A stretch of 13,343 bases of DNA from an uncultured Sutterella sp. Lineage in GTDB: Bacteria; Pseudomonadota; Gammaproteobacteria; Burkholderiales; Burkholderiaceae_F. The notes under the pieces are model-generated. The model was not told the DNA's origin and did not search any database. It was given only the letters and a program-made list of their open reading frames with translations. Every line of letters starts with the position of its first letter. The stretch's first letter is position 1. The position numbers and the translations under genes are program-made. The DNA is taken from contig USBS01000047.1 of the NCBI GenBank assembly GCA_900552915.1, positions 1 to 13,343 on the forward strand, written 5' to 3'. Below are positions 5,898-12,585 of this stretch, one piece after another.

Positions 5898-5903
5898 CCG
5901 CGA

Positions 5904-6051
5904 CGCGCCTTCGAAGTGGTCGATTCTGCGAATCTTCCGTTCGTGGGCCATCGCTAGACATGTCCGTGCGCGGAGGGGCCGAAGGGGCCGTCGGCGTCGG
6001 GCACCCACGTTGGGTGGGGTTAGGGATGGGCATTGCGCCCATTTTTTTTTT
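5904..6051 (+). ncRNA. putative rimP-operon leader RNA ending in an intrinsic terminator
   Basis: The stretch between the promoter and the terminator (about 148 nt) has no credible open frame. It contains a GATTC-TGC-GAATC hairpin (5922-5934), an 8-bp palindrome GACATGTC (5957-5964), two GGGGCC blocks (5975-5990), the hairpin CACCCA-CGT-TGGGTG (6002-6016) and the terminator hairpin. CCCA at 6004-6007 can pair with TGGG at 6011-6014 or with TGGG inside the terminator stem (6027-6030), so alternative folds exist. In E. coli the equivalent leader carries the initiator tRNA metY followed by terminators. No tRNA is present here. Either the leader is an attenuator for rimP-nusA-infB, or it is released as a small RNA. 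Its existence as a stable RNA is inference. Confidence 0.5.
6025..6051 (+). terminator. intrinsic terminator/attenuator in the rimP leader
   Basis: ATGGGC (6026-6031), loop ATTGC and GCCCAT (6037-6042) form a perfect 6-bp GC-rich stem, with a G-U extension at 6025/6043. Ten consecutive T follow (6042-6051), then GGA and six more T. It lies downstream of the operon promoter and 23 nt upstream of the rimP start, so transcription of the whole operon from that promoter must read through it. Confidence 0.88.
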
Positions 6052-6074
6052 GGATTTTTTCTACAAACGGATAC

Positions 6075-6650
6075 ATGCAGAAATCAACTGCTGAAATCAC
6101 GCGAATCGTTGAAGAAACGGTGCAGGGTTTGGGCTACGAATTCGTAGACTACGAGCGTCTGCCCCGCGGCCTCATGCGCATCACGATCGACAGCGACGCC
6201 GAGGGCGGCGTCGGTGTGGACGATTGCGAAGCCGTGAGCGATCAGATCACGCATCTTTTCACCGTCGAAGGCATTGACTATGAACGCCTCGAAGTTTCGA
6301 GCCCCGGCGTGGAGCGTCCCTTAAAGCGCGCAGCCGAATGGCGCCGCTTCATCGGCCGTCCGGCGCACGTGGAACTCTACGAGCCCCTGAAGGCCGAGGG
6401 GTTCCCCGAGGCGGGCCGCCGCAAGCTCGACGGCATCATCCTCGGCATCGAGGGGGATGCAGGAAATGAAGTGATTTCCTTCTCGTTTGAAGAACTTAAC
6501 ATTGCGCGCACGCCGAGTCAGGCCGTGAAGTCCCGCCAGGCGGGCAAGGCCAAGAAGGCCAAGGCCGAACCGGTGCGCGTTTCGTTCGGCATCAACGATG
6601 TCGACCGCGCCAATTTGATTGCAGAACTTGACTTTAAGGGGAAACAGTAA
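6075..6650 (+). CDS. rimP: ribosome maturation factor RimP
   Basis: 191 aa from ATG 6075. RimP binds the 30S subunit during assembly, around S12 and the central pseudoknot. Evidence is the N-terminal alpha/beta domain (TRIVEETVQGLGYEFVDYER, then LMRITIDSD), the family signature RLEVSSPGVERPLKR, and the C-terminal SH3-like part ending DRANLIAELDFKGK. A Lys/Ala-rich insertion (VKSRQAGKAKKAKAEP) interrupts the C-terminal domain. The open frame extends upstream to 6033, but that start lies in the loop of the terminator and would add a hydrophobic, unconserved leader, so 6075 is preferred despite a weak ACGGA-like ribosome binding site. The stop codon shares its last base with the nusA start (TAATG), suggesting translational coupling. 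First gene of the operon. Confidence 0.93.
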   Translation: MQKSTAEITRIVEETVQGLGYEFVDYERLPRGLMRITIDSDAEGGVGVDDCEAVSDQITHLFTVEGIDYERLEVSSPGVERPLKRAAEWRRFIGRPAHVELYEPLKAEGFPEAGRRKLDGIILGIEGDAGNEVISFSFEELNIARTPSQAVKSRQAGKAKKAKAEPVRVSFGINDVDRANLIAELDFKGKQ

Positions 6651-8137
6651 TGAGCCGCGAAATGCTCGAAATGGTCGACGTCCTTGCCCGCGAAAAGAAC
6701 GTTGAAAAGTCCGCCGTCTTCGGCGTTCTCGAAATTGCGCTCGCAAGCGCCGTCAAGAAGGCTCAGTTCCCCGGCGAGGACGCCGATGTGCTCGTGCGCG
6801 TCGATCCCGCCACGGGCGACTGGAGCGCCGTGCGCCGCTGGGTGATCGTGAGCGACGATCAGGGTCTGCAGCAGCCCGATCGCGAAGAAATGTTCTCGGA
6901 CATTCACGACGACTATCCCGAACTGGCTGTGGGCGACTATATCGAAAAGCCCATTGAAAACATCAACACCAGCGGCCGCCGCTTTGCCCAGGACGCCAAG
7001 CAGGTGATTCTGCAGCGTCTGCGCGATGCCGAACGCGAACAGATTCTCAATGAGTTCCTTGCCCGCGACGAAAAGGTCGTCTCTGGTCAGGTCAAGCGTT
7101 CCGACAAGGAAGGCGCGATCATTGAAGTGGGCCGTCTGGAAGCTCGTCTGCCCAAGAGCGAAATGATTCCGCGCGAAAACCTGCGCAACTCCGATCGCGT
7201 TCGCGCTTACGTGCTGCGCGTCGACGAAACGAACAAGGGCAAGCAGGTGATCCTGTCGCGCTCCTGCAACGAATTTATCAAGAAGCTCTTTGAGCTCGAA
7301 GTGCCGGAAATCGAAGAAGGCACCGTCGAAATCAAGGCAACGGCCCGCGATCCGGGCTCGCGCGCCAAGATCGCCGTCATGAGCCACGACAAGCGCGTCG
7401 AACCCGTGGGCACCTGCATCGGCATCCGCGGCTCGCGCGTGACGGCCGTCACGAATGAACTTGCCGGCGAACGCATCGACGTCGTGCGCTGGGACGAAAA
7501 CCCCGTGCAGTACATCGTTGAAGCTCTGAAGCCCGCCAAGGTTTCCAAGGTCGTGGCCGACGAAGAAGCCCGCAGCATGGACGTGACGGTCGACGCCGAC
7601 AACCTGGCGATTGCCATTGGCAAGGGCGGCCAGAACGTGCGTCTGGCAAGCGAACTCACCGGCTGGCAGATCAACATCATGACCGCTGAAGAAGCCACCG
7701 CCAAGCAGGAAGAGGAAGACCGTGCGGCCTGCGAAGAATTCATGACCGAACTCGGCATGACTCAGGACGACGCTATGGCGCTCGTTCAGGACGGCATCTA
7801 CAGTCTCGAGGAACTCGCCTACGTTCCCGAGCAGGAAATCGTCGAGCTCGGCATCTTCGACGAAGCCACCGTTGCGGATCTGCGCGACCGCAGCCGCCGC
7901 GTGCTGCTTGCGCGTGCTCTCAAGCGCGAAGAAAACCTGCGTCAGGCTGATGCGTCGCTTCTCGAACTCGACGGCATGGATCACGACCTCGCCAGCCGTC
8001 TGGTGAGCGAAGGCGTCAAGACGGCCGACGATCTCGCCGATCTCGACACCGAAGAGCTGATGCAAAAGGGCGGCATCGCCGAAGATGAAGCCAAGGCGCT
8101 CATCATGGCGGCCCGCGCCCGCTGGACCGAAGAATAA
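6650..8137 (+). CDS. nusA: transcription termination/antitermination factor NusA
   Basis: 495 aa, the length of E. coli NusA. It binds RNA polymerase and nascent RNA, promotes pausing and hairpin-dependent termination, and takes part in antitermination complexes. Domains in order are the N-terminal RNAP-binding domain (about 1-130), S1 (about 135-205), KH1 with GTCIGIRGSRVTAV (254-267), KH2 with AIGKGGQNVRLAS (322-334), and two C-terminal acidic helix-hairpin-helix repeats (about 360-425 and 435-492, the latter with ELDGMDHDLASRLVSEGVKT). The conserved block EIKATARDPGSRAKIAV lies at 227-243. A Shine-Dalgarno AAGGGG at 6636-6641 precedes the ATG by 8 nt, and the start overlaps the rimP stop by one base. 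NusA is known to feed back on its own operon in E. coli, which fits the terminator in the leader. Confidence 0.98.
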   Translation: MSREMLEMVDVLAREKNVEKSAVFGVLEIALASAVKKAQFPGEDADVLVRVDPATGDWSAVRRWVIVSDDQGLQQPDREEMFSDIHDDYPELAVGDYIEKPIENINTSGRRFAQDAKQVILQRLRDAEREQILNEFLARDEKVVSGQVKRSDKEGAIIEVGRLEARLPKSEMIPRENLRNSDRVRAYVLRVDETNKGKQVILSRSCNEFIKKLFELEVPEIEEGTVEIKATARDPGSRAKIAVMSHDKRVEPVGTCIGIRGSRVTAVTNELAGERIDVVRWDENPVQYIVEALKPAKVSKVVADEEARSMDVTVDADNLAIAIGKGGQNVRLASELTGWQINIMTAEEATAKQEEEDRAACEEFMTELGMTQDDAMALVQDGIYSLEELAYVPEQEIVELGIFDEATVADLRDRSRRVLLARALKREENLRQADASLLELDGMDHDLASRLVSEGVKTADDLADLDTEELMQKGGIAEDEAKALIMAARARWTEE

Positions 8138-8196
8138 GACGGAAGTCTGGACGAACCGAACCAATACAGCCGCCGCCTTCAACGAGCCTAAGAAAA

Positions 8197-8219
8197 GATT
8201 CCCGACGACTGAGGGAATC
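8197..8219 (+). other. inverted repeat in the nusA-infB gap
   Basis: GATTCCC (8197-8203) and GGGAATC (8213-8219) form a perfect 7-bp stem with a 9-nt loop in the 120-nt gap. No T-tract follows. It lies about 24 nt upstream of the infB Shine-Dalgarno and could be a processing site or a translational element. Confidence 0.45.
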
Positions 8220-8257
8220 GATGAAGGGCTCGCAGGCGCGGCAGGAGAAAAAGACAC

Positions 8258-11134
8258 ATGGCAAACAACACCGTTATTGAATTTGCCCGCGAACTGAAGG
8301 TTTCCGCCGATACGCTTCTGTCCCAGCTCAAGGCCGCTGGCGTTCAGGTCAACAGCGCCGACGATGAAATCAGTGAGTCCGACAAGCGGCAGCTTCTGAA
8401 CAGCATGCGCGAGGAACGTTCGGCTGCGCCGCGTAAGATCACCGTGACGCGCCGCGAAACGACGACGATTCGCCAGAACGACGGTCAGGGCGGAGCCCGC
8501 ACGATCGAAGTCGAAGTGCGCCGTCGCCGCGTCTTTGTGAAGAACCGCGCCGCAGAAGCTATGCGCGCCGAAATCGAAGCGCAGGCCAAGGCTCAGCTCG
8601 ATCGCGAACTCAAGGAAAAGCAGGAAGCCGAAGCCCGCGAGGCAGCCAAGCGTGAGGCCGAAGAAGCCGCCAAGAAGGCTGCTGAAGAAGAAGCGGCCCG
8701 CAAGGCGGCCGAAGAAAAGGCCGCGGCCGAGAAGGCGGCTGCGGAAGAAGCCGCTAAGAAGGCCGAGCAGGAAGCCGCCGCAAAGGCTGCTGCCGAAGCG
8801 GAAGCCGCTAAGAAGGAACAGGCGCAGAAGGCCGAAGAGGCTGCCAAGAAGGCGGCAGCAGAAAAAGCCGCTGCCGAAAAAGCTGCAGCTGAAAAAGCGG
8901 CAGCCGAGAAAGCTGCGGCCGAAAAGGCTGCCCGCGAAAAGGCCGAAGCGGAAGCTCGCCGTCTGGAAGCCCGCCGCAAGGCACAGGAAGAGGCCGATGC
9001 CATCCGTGCGATGCTTGCCAAGCCCAAGACCGTTTTGAAGGCCAAGGTCGATCGCGGCGACAAGAACGACCGCGCCGACGAAGCCAAGAAGGCTGCGGCT
9101 GCCAAGCCGGCCAAGCCCGCATCCGCAAAGGCCGAAAAGCCTGCTAAGAACGAAAAGCCCGCCAAGGAAGACCGCGGCGAAGGCAAATCCGCCGGCAAGG
9201 GCCGCAATAAGGGCGCGGCCAAGAACGACCGCTGGGCCGACGAGGACCGCTCGAGCCGCCGCGGCGGCATGAAGACGCGCGGTGCCGTCGACAGCGAGGA
9301 AACGGGCTGGCACAGCCGCGGCCGCAAGAACCATAAGCACGAACAGCGTCAGGTTCAGATGCCGACGGAACCCGTGGTGCGTGAAGTGACCGTTCCGGAA
9401 ACGATCTCGGTGGCCGATCTTGCGCACAAGATGAGCGTGAAGGCGACCGAAGTCATCAAGACCCTCATGAAGATGGGCCAGATGGTGACGATCAACCAGA
9501 TGCTCGATCAGGAAACGGCGATGATCATCGTCGAGGAAATGGGGCACAAGGCGATCGCCGCCAAGGCCGACGATCCGGAATCGCTTCTGGGCGAATTCGA
9601 AAGCACCCTCGAGCAGTATCCGGAAGTGCCGAGACCTCCCGTTGTCACGATCATGGGTCACGTCGACCACGGCAAGACGTCGCTTCTGGACTACATCCGC
9701 CGCGCCAAGGTTGCTGCGGGCGAAGCGGGCGGCATCACTCAGCACATCGGTGCCTATCACGTGAAGACGCCTCGCGGCATCGTCACGTTCCTCGACACCC
9801 CGGGCCACGAAGCCTTTACGGCTATGCGTGCCCGCGGCGCTCAGTCAACCGACATCGTGATTCTGGTGGTGGCGGCCGACGACGGCGTGATGCCGCAGAC
9901 CAAGGAAGCCATTGCGCACGCTCGCGCCGCCGGTGTTCCGCTCGTGGTGGCGATCAACAAGATCGACAAGCCCGAAGCCAACATTGAACGCGTCAAGGGC
10001 GAACTTGTGCAAAACGACGTGCTCCCCGAAGAGTACGGCGGCGATGTTCCGTTCTGCCCGGTGTCGGCCAAGACCGGCAAGGGAGTGGACGAACTTCTCG
10101 AAAACGTGCTGCTGCAGGCCGAAATGCTTGAGCTGAAGGCTCCCGACAAGGGTCCCGCCAAGGGCATCGTGATCGAAAGCCGTTTGGACAAGGGTCGCGG
10201 TCCCGTGGCTTCCATTCTGGTTCAGTCCGGTATGCTGCAAAAGGGCGACATCGTTCTCGCCGGTCAGTGCTTCGGCCGCGTGCGCGCCATGATCAACGAA
10301 ATGGGCAGCCAGGTTCAGTCCGCCGGTCCCTCGATTCCGGTCGAGATTCAGGGCTTGTCGGATGTTCCTTCCGCCGGCGACGAATTGATCGTCGTGCCCG
10401 ACGAACGCAAGGCTCGCGAAGTCGCGCTCTTCCGTCAAGGCAAGTACCGCGAAGTGAAGCTTGCTCGCCAGCAGGCTCAGAAGCTTGAAAACATGTTTGC
10501 CGATGTGGGCCAGGGTGAAGTGAAGACGCTGCCCTTGATCATCAAGGCCGACGTGCAGGGTTCGACCGAAGCTCTGGTGCATGCGCTCACGAAGCTTTCC
10601 ACGGACGAAGTGCGCGTTTCGGTCGTGCACAGCGCTGTGGGCGGCATCACGGAAACCGACGTCAACCTTGCGACGGCTTCCAAGGCCGTCATCATCGGCT
10701 TCAACGTGCGCGCCGATCAGCAGGCACGCAAGCTTGCCGAACAGGAATCCGTCGACATCCGCTACTACAACATCATTTACGACGCGGTCGACGAAGTGCG
10801 TGCGGCCATGAGCGGCATGCTCTCGCCCGAGAAGAAGGAAACCGCGCTCGGCCTGCTCGAAATCCGCCAGGTCATCCGCGTGCCGAAGGTGGGCCTCATC
10901 GCCGGCTGCCGTGTGCTCGAAGGCGTGGTGCGCCGCAACGCCAGCGCGCGTTTGCTGCGCGACAACGTCGTCATCTGGACGGGCGAGCTCGCGAGCCTCA
11001 AGCACTTCAAGGACGACGTGCGCGAAGTTCAGGCCGGCAGCGAATGCGGTCTGAGCCTCAAGGGCTACGACGACATCAAGGTGAACGACCAGCTCGAAAT
11101 TTTCGAAGTGACGGAAGTCGCCCGCACGCTCTAA
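8258..11134 (+). CDS. infB: translation initiation factor IF-2
   Basis: 958 aa. IF-2 is the GTPase that brings fMet-tRNA to the 30S P site and promotes subunit joining. Layout: a first IF2_N domain (about 1-52, VIEFARELKVSADTLLSQLK); a long charged Ala/Glu/Lys coiled-coil and linker (about 95-350); a second IF2_N domain (about 379-435, ISVADLAHKMSVKATEVIKTLMK); then the G domain with GHVDHGKT (467-474), GGITQHIG, DTPGHEAF (513-520), NKID (567-570) and SAKTG (603-607). Beta-barrel domains and the fMet-tRNA-binding C-domain end in KGYDDIKVNDQLEIFEV. It is longer than E. coli IF-2 (890 aa) because of the linker. AGGAG (8243-8247) precedes the ATG by 10 nt. I see no strong internal ribosome binding site for a short IF-2 form. 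Third gene of the rimP operon. Confidence 0.98.
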   Translation: MANNTVIEFARELKVSADTLLSQLKAAGVQVNSADDEISESDKRQLLNSMREERSAAPRKITVTRRETTTIRQNDGQGGARTIEVEVRRRRVFVKNRAAEAMRAEIEAQAKAQLDRELKEKQEAEAREAAKREAEEAAKKAAEEEAARKAAEEKAAAEKAAAEEAAKKAEQEAAAKAAAEAEAAKKEQAQKAEEAAKKAAAEKAAAEKAAAEKAAAEKAAAEKAAREKAEAEARRLEARRKAQEEADAIRAMLAKPKTVLKAKVDRGDKNDRADEAKKAAAAKPAKPASAKAEKPAKNEKPAKEDRGEGKSAGKGRNKGAAKNDRWADEDRSSRRGGMKTRGAVDSEETGWHSRGRKNHKHEQRQVQMPTEPVVREVTVPETISVADLAHKMSVKATEVIKTLMKMGQMVTINQMLDQETAMIIVEEMGHKAIAAKADDPESLLGEFESTLEQYPEVPRPPVVTIMGHVDHGKTSLLDYIRRAKVAAGEAGGITQHIGAYHVKTPRGIVTFLDTPGHEAFTAMRARGAQSTDIVILVVAADDGVMPQTKEAIAHARAAGVPLVVAINKIDKPEANIERVKGELVQNDVLPEEYGGDVPFCPVSAKTGKGVDELLENVLLQAEMLELKAPDKGPAKGIVIESRLDKGRGPVASILVQSGMLQKGDIVLAGQCFGRVRAMINEMGSQVQSAGPSIPVEIQGLSDVPSAGDELIVVPDERKAREVALFRQGKYREVKLARQQAQKLENMFADVGQGEVKTLPLIIKADVQGSTEALVHALTKLSTDEVRVSVVHSAVGGITETDVNLATASKAVIIGFNVRADQQARKLAEQESVDIRYYNIIYDAVDEVRAAMSGMLSPEKKETALGLLEIRQVIRVPKVGLIAGCRVLEGVVRRNASARLLRDNVVIWTGELASLKHFKDDVREVQAGSECGLSLKGYDDIKVNDQLEIFEVTEVARTL
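8852..8941 (+). repeat. 15-bp coding repeat (AAAEK) in the IF-2 linker
   Basis: Six tandem pentapeptide units follow one another: AAAEK five times (8852-8926), then AAREK (8927-8941). They sit in a longer Ala/Glu/Lys-rich helix-forming stretch. Codons vary between units, so the repeat is held at protein level, probably as a rigid helical spacer. Confidence 0.85.
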
Positions 11135-11141
11135 ATCAACG

Positions 11142-11177
11142 AAAGGCGAAGTTCCTTTAAAGAGGAGCTTTGCCTTT
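11142..11177 (+). other. long hairpin 1 between infB and rbfA
   Basis: The arms, from AAAGGCGAAG (11142 onwards) and back from GCTTTGCCTTT (to 11177), can pair over 17 bp with three G-U pairs and only AA unpaired at the centre; in practice the innermost pairs open into a small loop. It starts 8 nt after the infB stop. Only TTT follows, so it is a poor terminator and more likely an mRNA-stability or RNase III type element. Confidence 0.6.
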
Positions 11178-11193
11178 GACGCACAACACAAAC

Positions 11194-11231
11194 CGCAGAC
11201 GCCTCCGGCAGCAATGTCGGCGGCGTTTGTG
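11194..11231 (+). other. long hairpin 2 between infB and rbfA
   Basis: CGCAGACGCC (11194-11203) pairs with GGCGTTTGTG (11222-11231). After one T/C mismatch, CCGGC (11205-11209) pairs with GTCGG (11216-11220), leaving a 6-nt loop. That is 15 bp in all, three of them G-U. No T-tract follows. It sits 16 nt after hairpin 1 and 14 nt before the rbfA Shine-Dalgarno. Confidence 0.6.
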
Positions 11232-11260
11232 AAACTTCAGACGAAAAGGACGAACGTTTT

Positions 11261-11650
11261 ATGCAGAAAGCCAAGCCCGGCCGCGGCCAACGTGTCGCCG
11301 AGCAGATCGCCCGCGATCTGGCGGAAATCATTCCGCTCGAGGTCCGTGACCCCCGCGTGGGTCTGGTGACGATCACCGGCTGCGAAATCACGCCCGACTA
11401 TGCGCACGCCCGCGTGTTCTTTACGGTGATCGGCTCGGATCCCGCTCAGTGCGAGCAGGGACTTGCCGCCGCCGCAGGCATGCTGCGCAGCAAGATCTTC
11501 AAGAAACTGCGCATTCACACGGTGCCCACGCTTCACTTCGTGCACGACACGAGCGTGGAGCGCGGCTTTGAGATGGATCGCGTCATCAACGAAGCGATGC
11601 GCCAGACGCGCTCTTCGGAGAGCGCAGCCGACGACAAGGACGAAGCGTAA
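11261..11650 (+). CDS. rbfA: 30S ribosome-binding factor A
   Basis: 129 aa, normal for the family. RbfA is a KH-fold protein that binds the immature 30S subunit and assists 16S rRNA 5'-end processing, and it is important in the cold. Matches include the N-terminal RVAEQIARDLAEIIPLEVRDPRVGLVTITGCEITPDYAHARVFFTV block and the later LHFVHDTSVERGFEMDRVI (an RbfA signature ending), followed by a short acidic tail. AAGGA (11246-11250) precedes the ATG by 10 nt. The TAA stop overlaps the truB ATG by one base. The preceding 126-nt gap holds two long hairpins that could uncouple its expression from infB. Confidence 0.96.
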   Translation: MQKAKPGRGQRVAEQIARDLAEIIPLEVRDPRVGLVTITGCEITPDYAHARVFFTVIGSDPAQCEQGLAAAAGMLRSKIFKKLRIHTVPTLHFVHDTSVERGFEMDRVINEAMRQTRSSESAADDKDEA

Positions 11651-12579
11651 TGGGCAAGAAAGGCGACGCGGTCGACGGGGTGCTGCTGCTCGATAAGCCC
11701 GAGGGCATGAGCTCGAACTGGGCGCTGCAGCTCTCGCGCAGGCTCATCAATGCACAGAAGGCGGGCCACACCGGCACGCTCGATCCGTTTGCCACGGGAC
11801 TGCTGCCGCTTGCTTTCGGAAACGCCACCAAGTACTCGGCCGATCTGCTGCACGCCGACAAGCGCTACGAAGCGGTGCTGCGCTTCGGTTCGGCCACCGA
11901 CACGATGGACAAAACGGGCGAAGTGCTCGAGACGTCCGACGTGCGTCCGACACGCGAGGATTTCGAAGCACTGCTCCCCGAATTTACGGGCGAAATCGAG
12001 CAGATGCCTCCCATGTATTCGGCCATCAAGCGCGACGGCAAGAACCTCTATGAGCTGGCGCGCCGCGGCATCGAAGTCGAGCGGCACCCTCGCAAGGTGA
12101 CGGTGCATCGGCTCGAGCTGCTGGAATTTGACGGCCAGACCGCAAAAATCGACGTGCACGTGAGTAAAGGAACTTACATTCGTGTGCTCGCCGACGATAT
12201 TGGTCGTAAACTTAACTGCTTTGCGCATCTTGAGAGCTTGCGGCGAACCGAAGTCGGAAACCTCAAGATTGCCGACGCGATCCCTTTTGCGGTTATCGAC
12301 GACAAGAACAAAAGCGTGCAGGAACGCCGTGCGCTCATGAAGGGTGCGGACTTTCTGCTGCAAAGCCTGGACGCCGTGCATCTCGACGAGGTGCAGACGG
12401 TGCGTCTTCGCAACGGACAGCGACTGCCGATCAAGGATGCGCGACGCGGGGAACTGCTTCGCGCCTACGGTTCGGCAGGAGAACTTTTGGGAACGGTGAA
12501 GGTGGATGCGCGAGGAACGCTTCATCCTCACCGACTGATCAGATTCGAAACAACAACCCTCGAAACGAACGGGGAATAG
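11650..12579 (+). CDS. truB: tRNA pseudouridine(55) synthase
   Basis: 309 aa. TruB makes pseudouridine 55 in the T-loop of almost all tRNAs and also acts as a tRNA chaperone. The catalytic aspartate is Asp45 in AGHTGTLDPFATGLL. Other signatures are GVLLLDKPEGMSSN (10-23), the KRYEAVLRFGSATDT strand, QMPPMYSAIKRDGKNLYELARRG, and VSKGTYIRVLADDIGRKL with HLESLRRTEVG. A C-terminal PUA-like region (about 240-300) ends near the stop. AAGGA at 11636-11640 serves as the ribosome binding site inside the end of rbfA. The start overlaps the rbfA stop by one base, so coupled translation is likely. It is followed after 6 nt by typA, as in other Burkholderiales, rather than by rpsO. Confidence 0.97.
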   Translation: MGKKGDAVDGVLLLDKPEGMSSNWALQLSRRLINAQKAGHTGTLDPFATGLLPLAFGNATKYSADLLHADKRYEAVLRFGSATDTMDKTGEVLETSDVRPTREDFEALLPEFTGEIEQMPPMYSAIKRDGKNLYELARRGIEVERHPRKVTVHRLELLEFDGQTAKIDVHVSKGTYIRVLADDIGRKLNCFAHLESLRRTEVGNLKIADAIPFAVIDDKNKSVQERRALMKGADFLLQSLDAVHLDEVQTVRLRNGQRLPIKDARRGELLRAYGSAGELLGTVKVDARGTLHPHRLIRFETTTLETNGE

Positions 12580-12585
12580 TAAAAA

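Noticed and set aside
5904..6030. metY (tRNA-fMet), 6S, tmRNA or SRP RNA in the rimP leader
   Set aside because: No cloverleaf, no T-arm GTTCGAATC with an acceptor stem, and none of the SRP or tmRNA signature sequences.
6033..6074. Longer rimP start
   Set aside because: The ATG at 6033 is in the loop of an intrinsic terminator, and the extra residues encode the T-tract as phenylalanines; ATG 6075 gives a family-like N-terminus.
6518..9808. 1096-aa open frame on the minus strand
   Set aside because: Wholly antisense to rimP end, nusA and infB, with Leu/Phe/Gly-rich, unrecognisable protein. Such frames arise from GC-rich coding bias and repetitive GCC/AAG codons.
9845..11191. 448-aa open frame on the minus strand
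   Set aside because: Antisense to the infB G domain and C-terminus, with no family resemblance.
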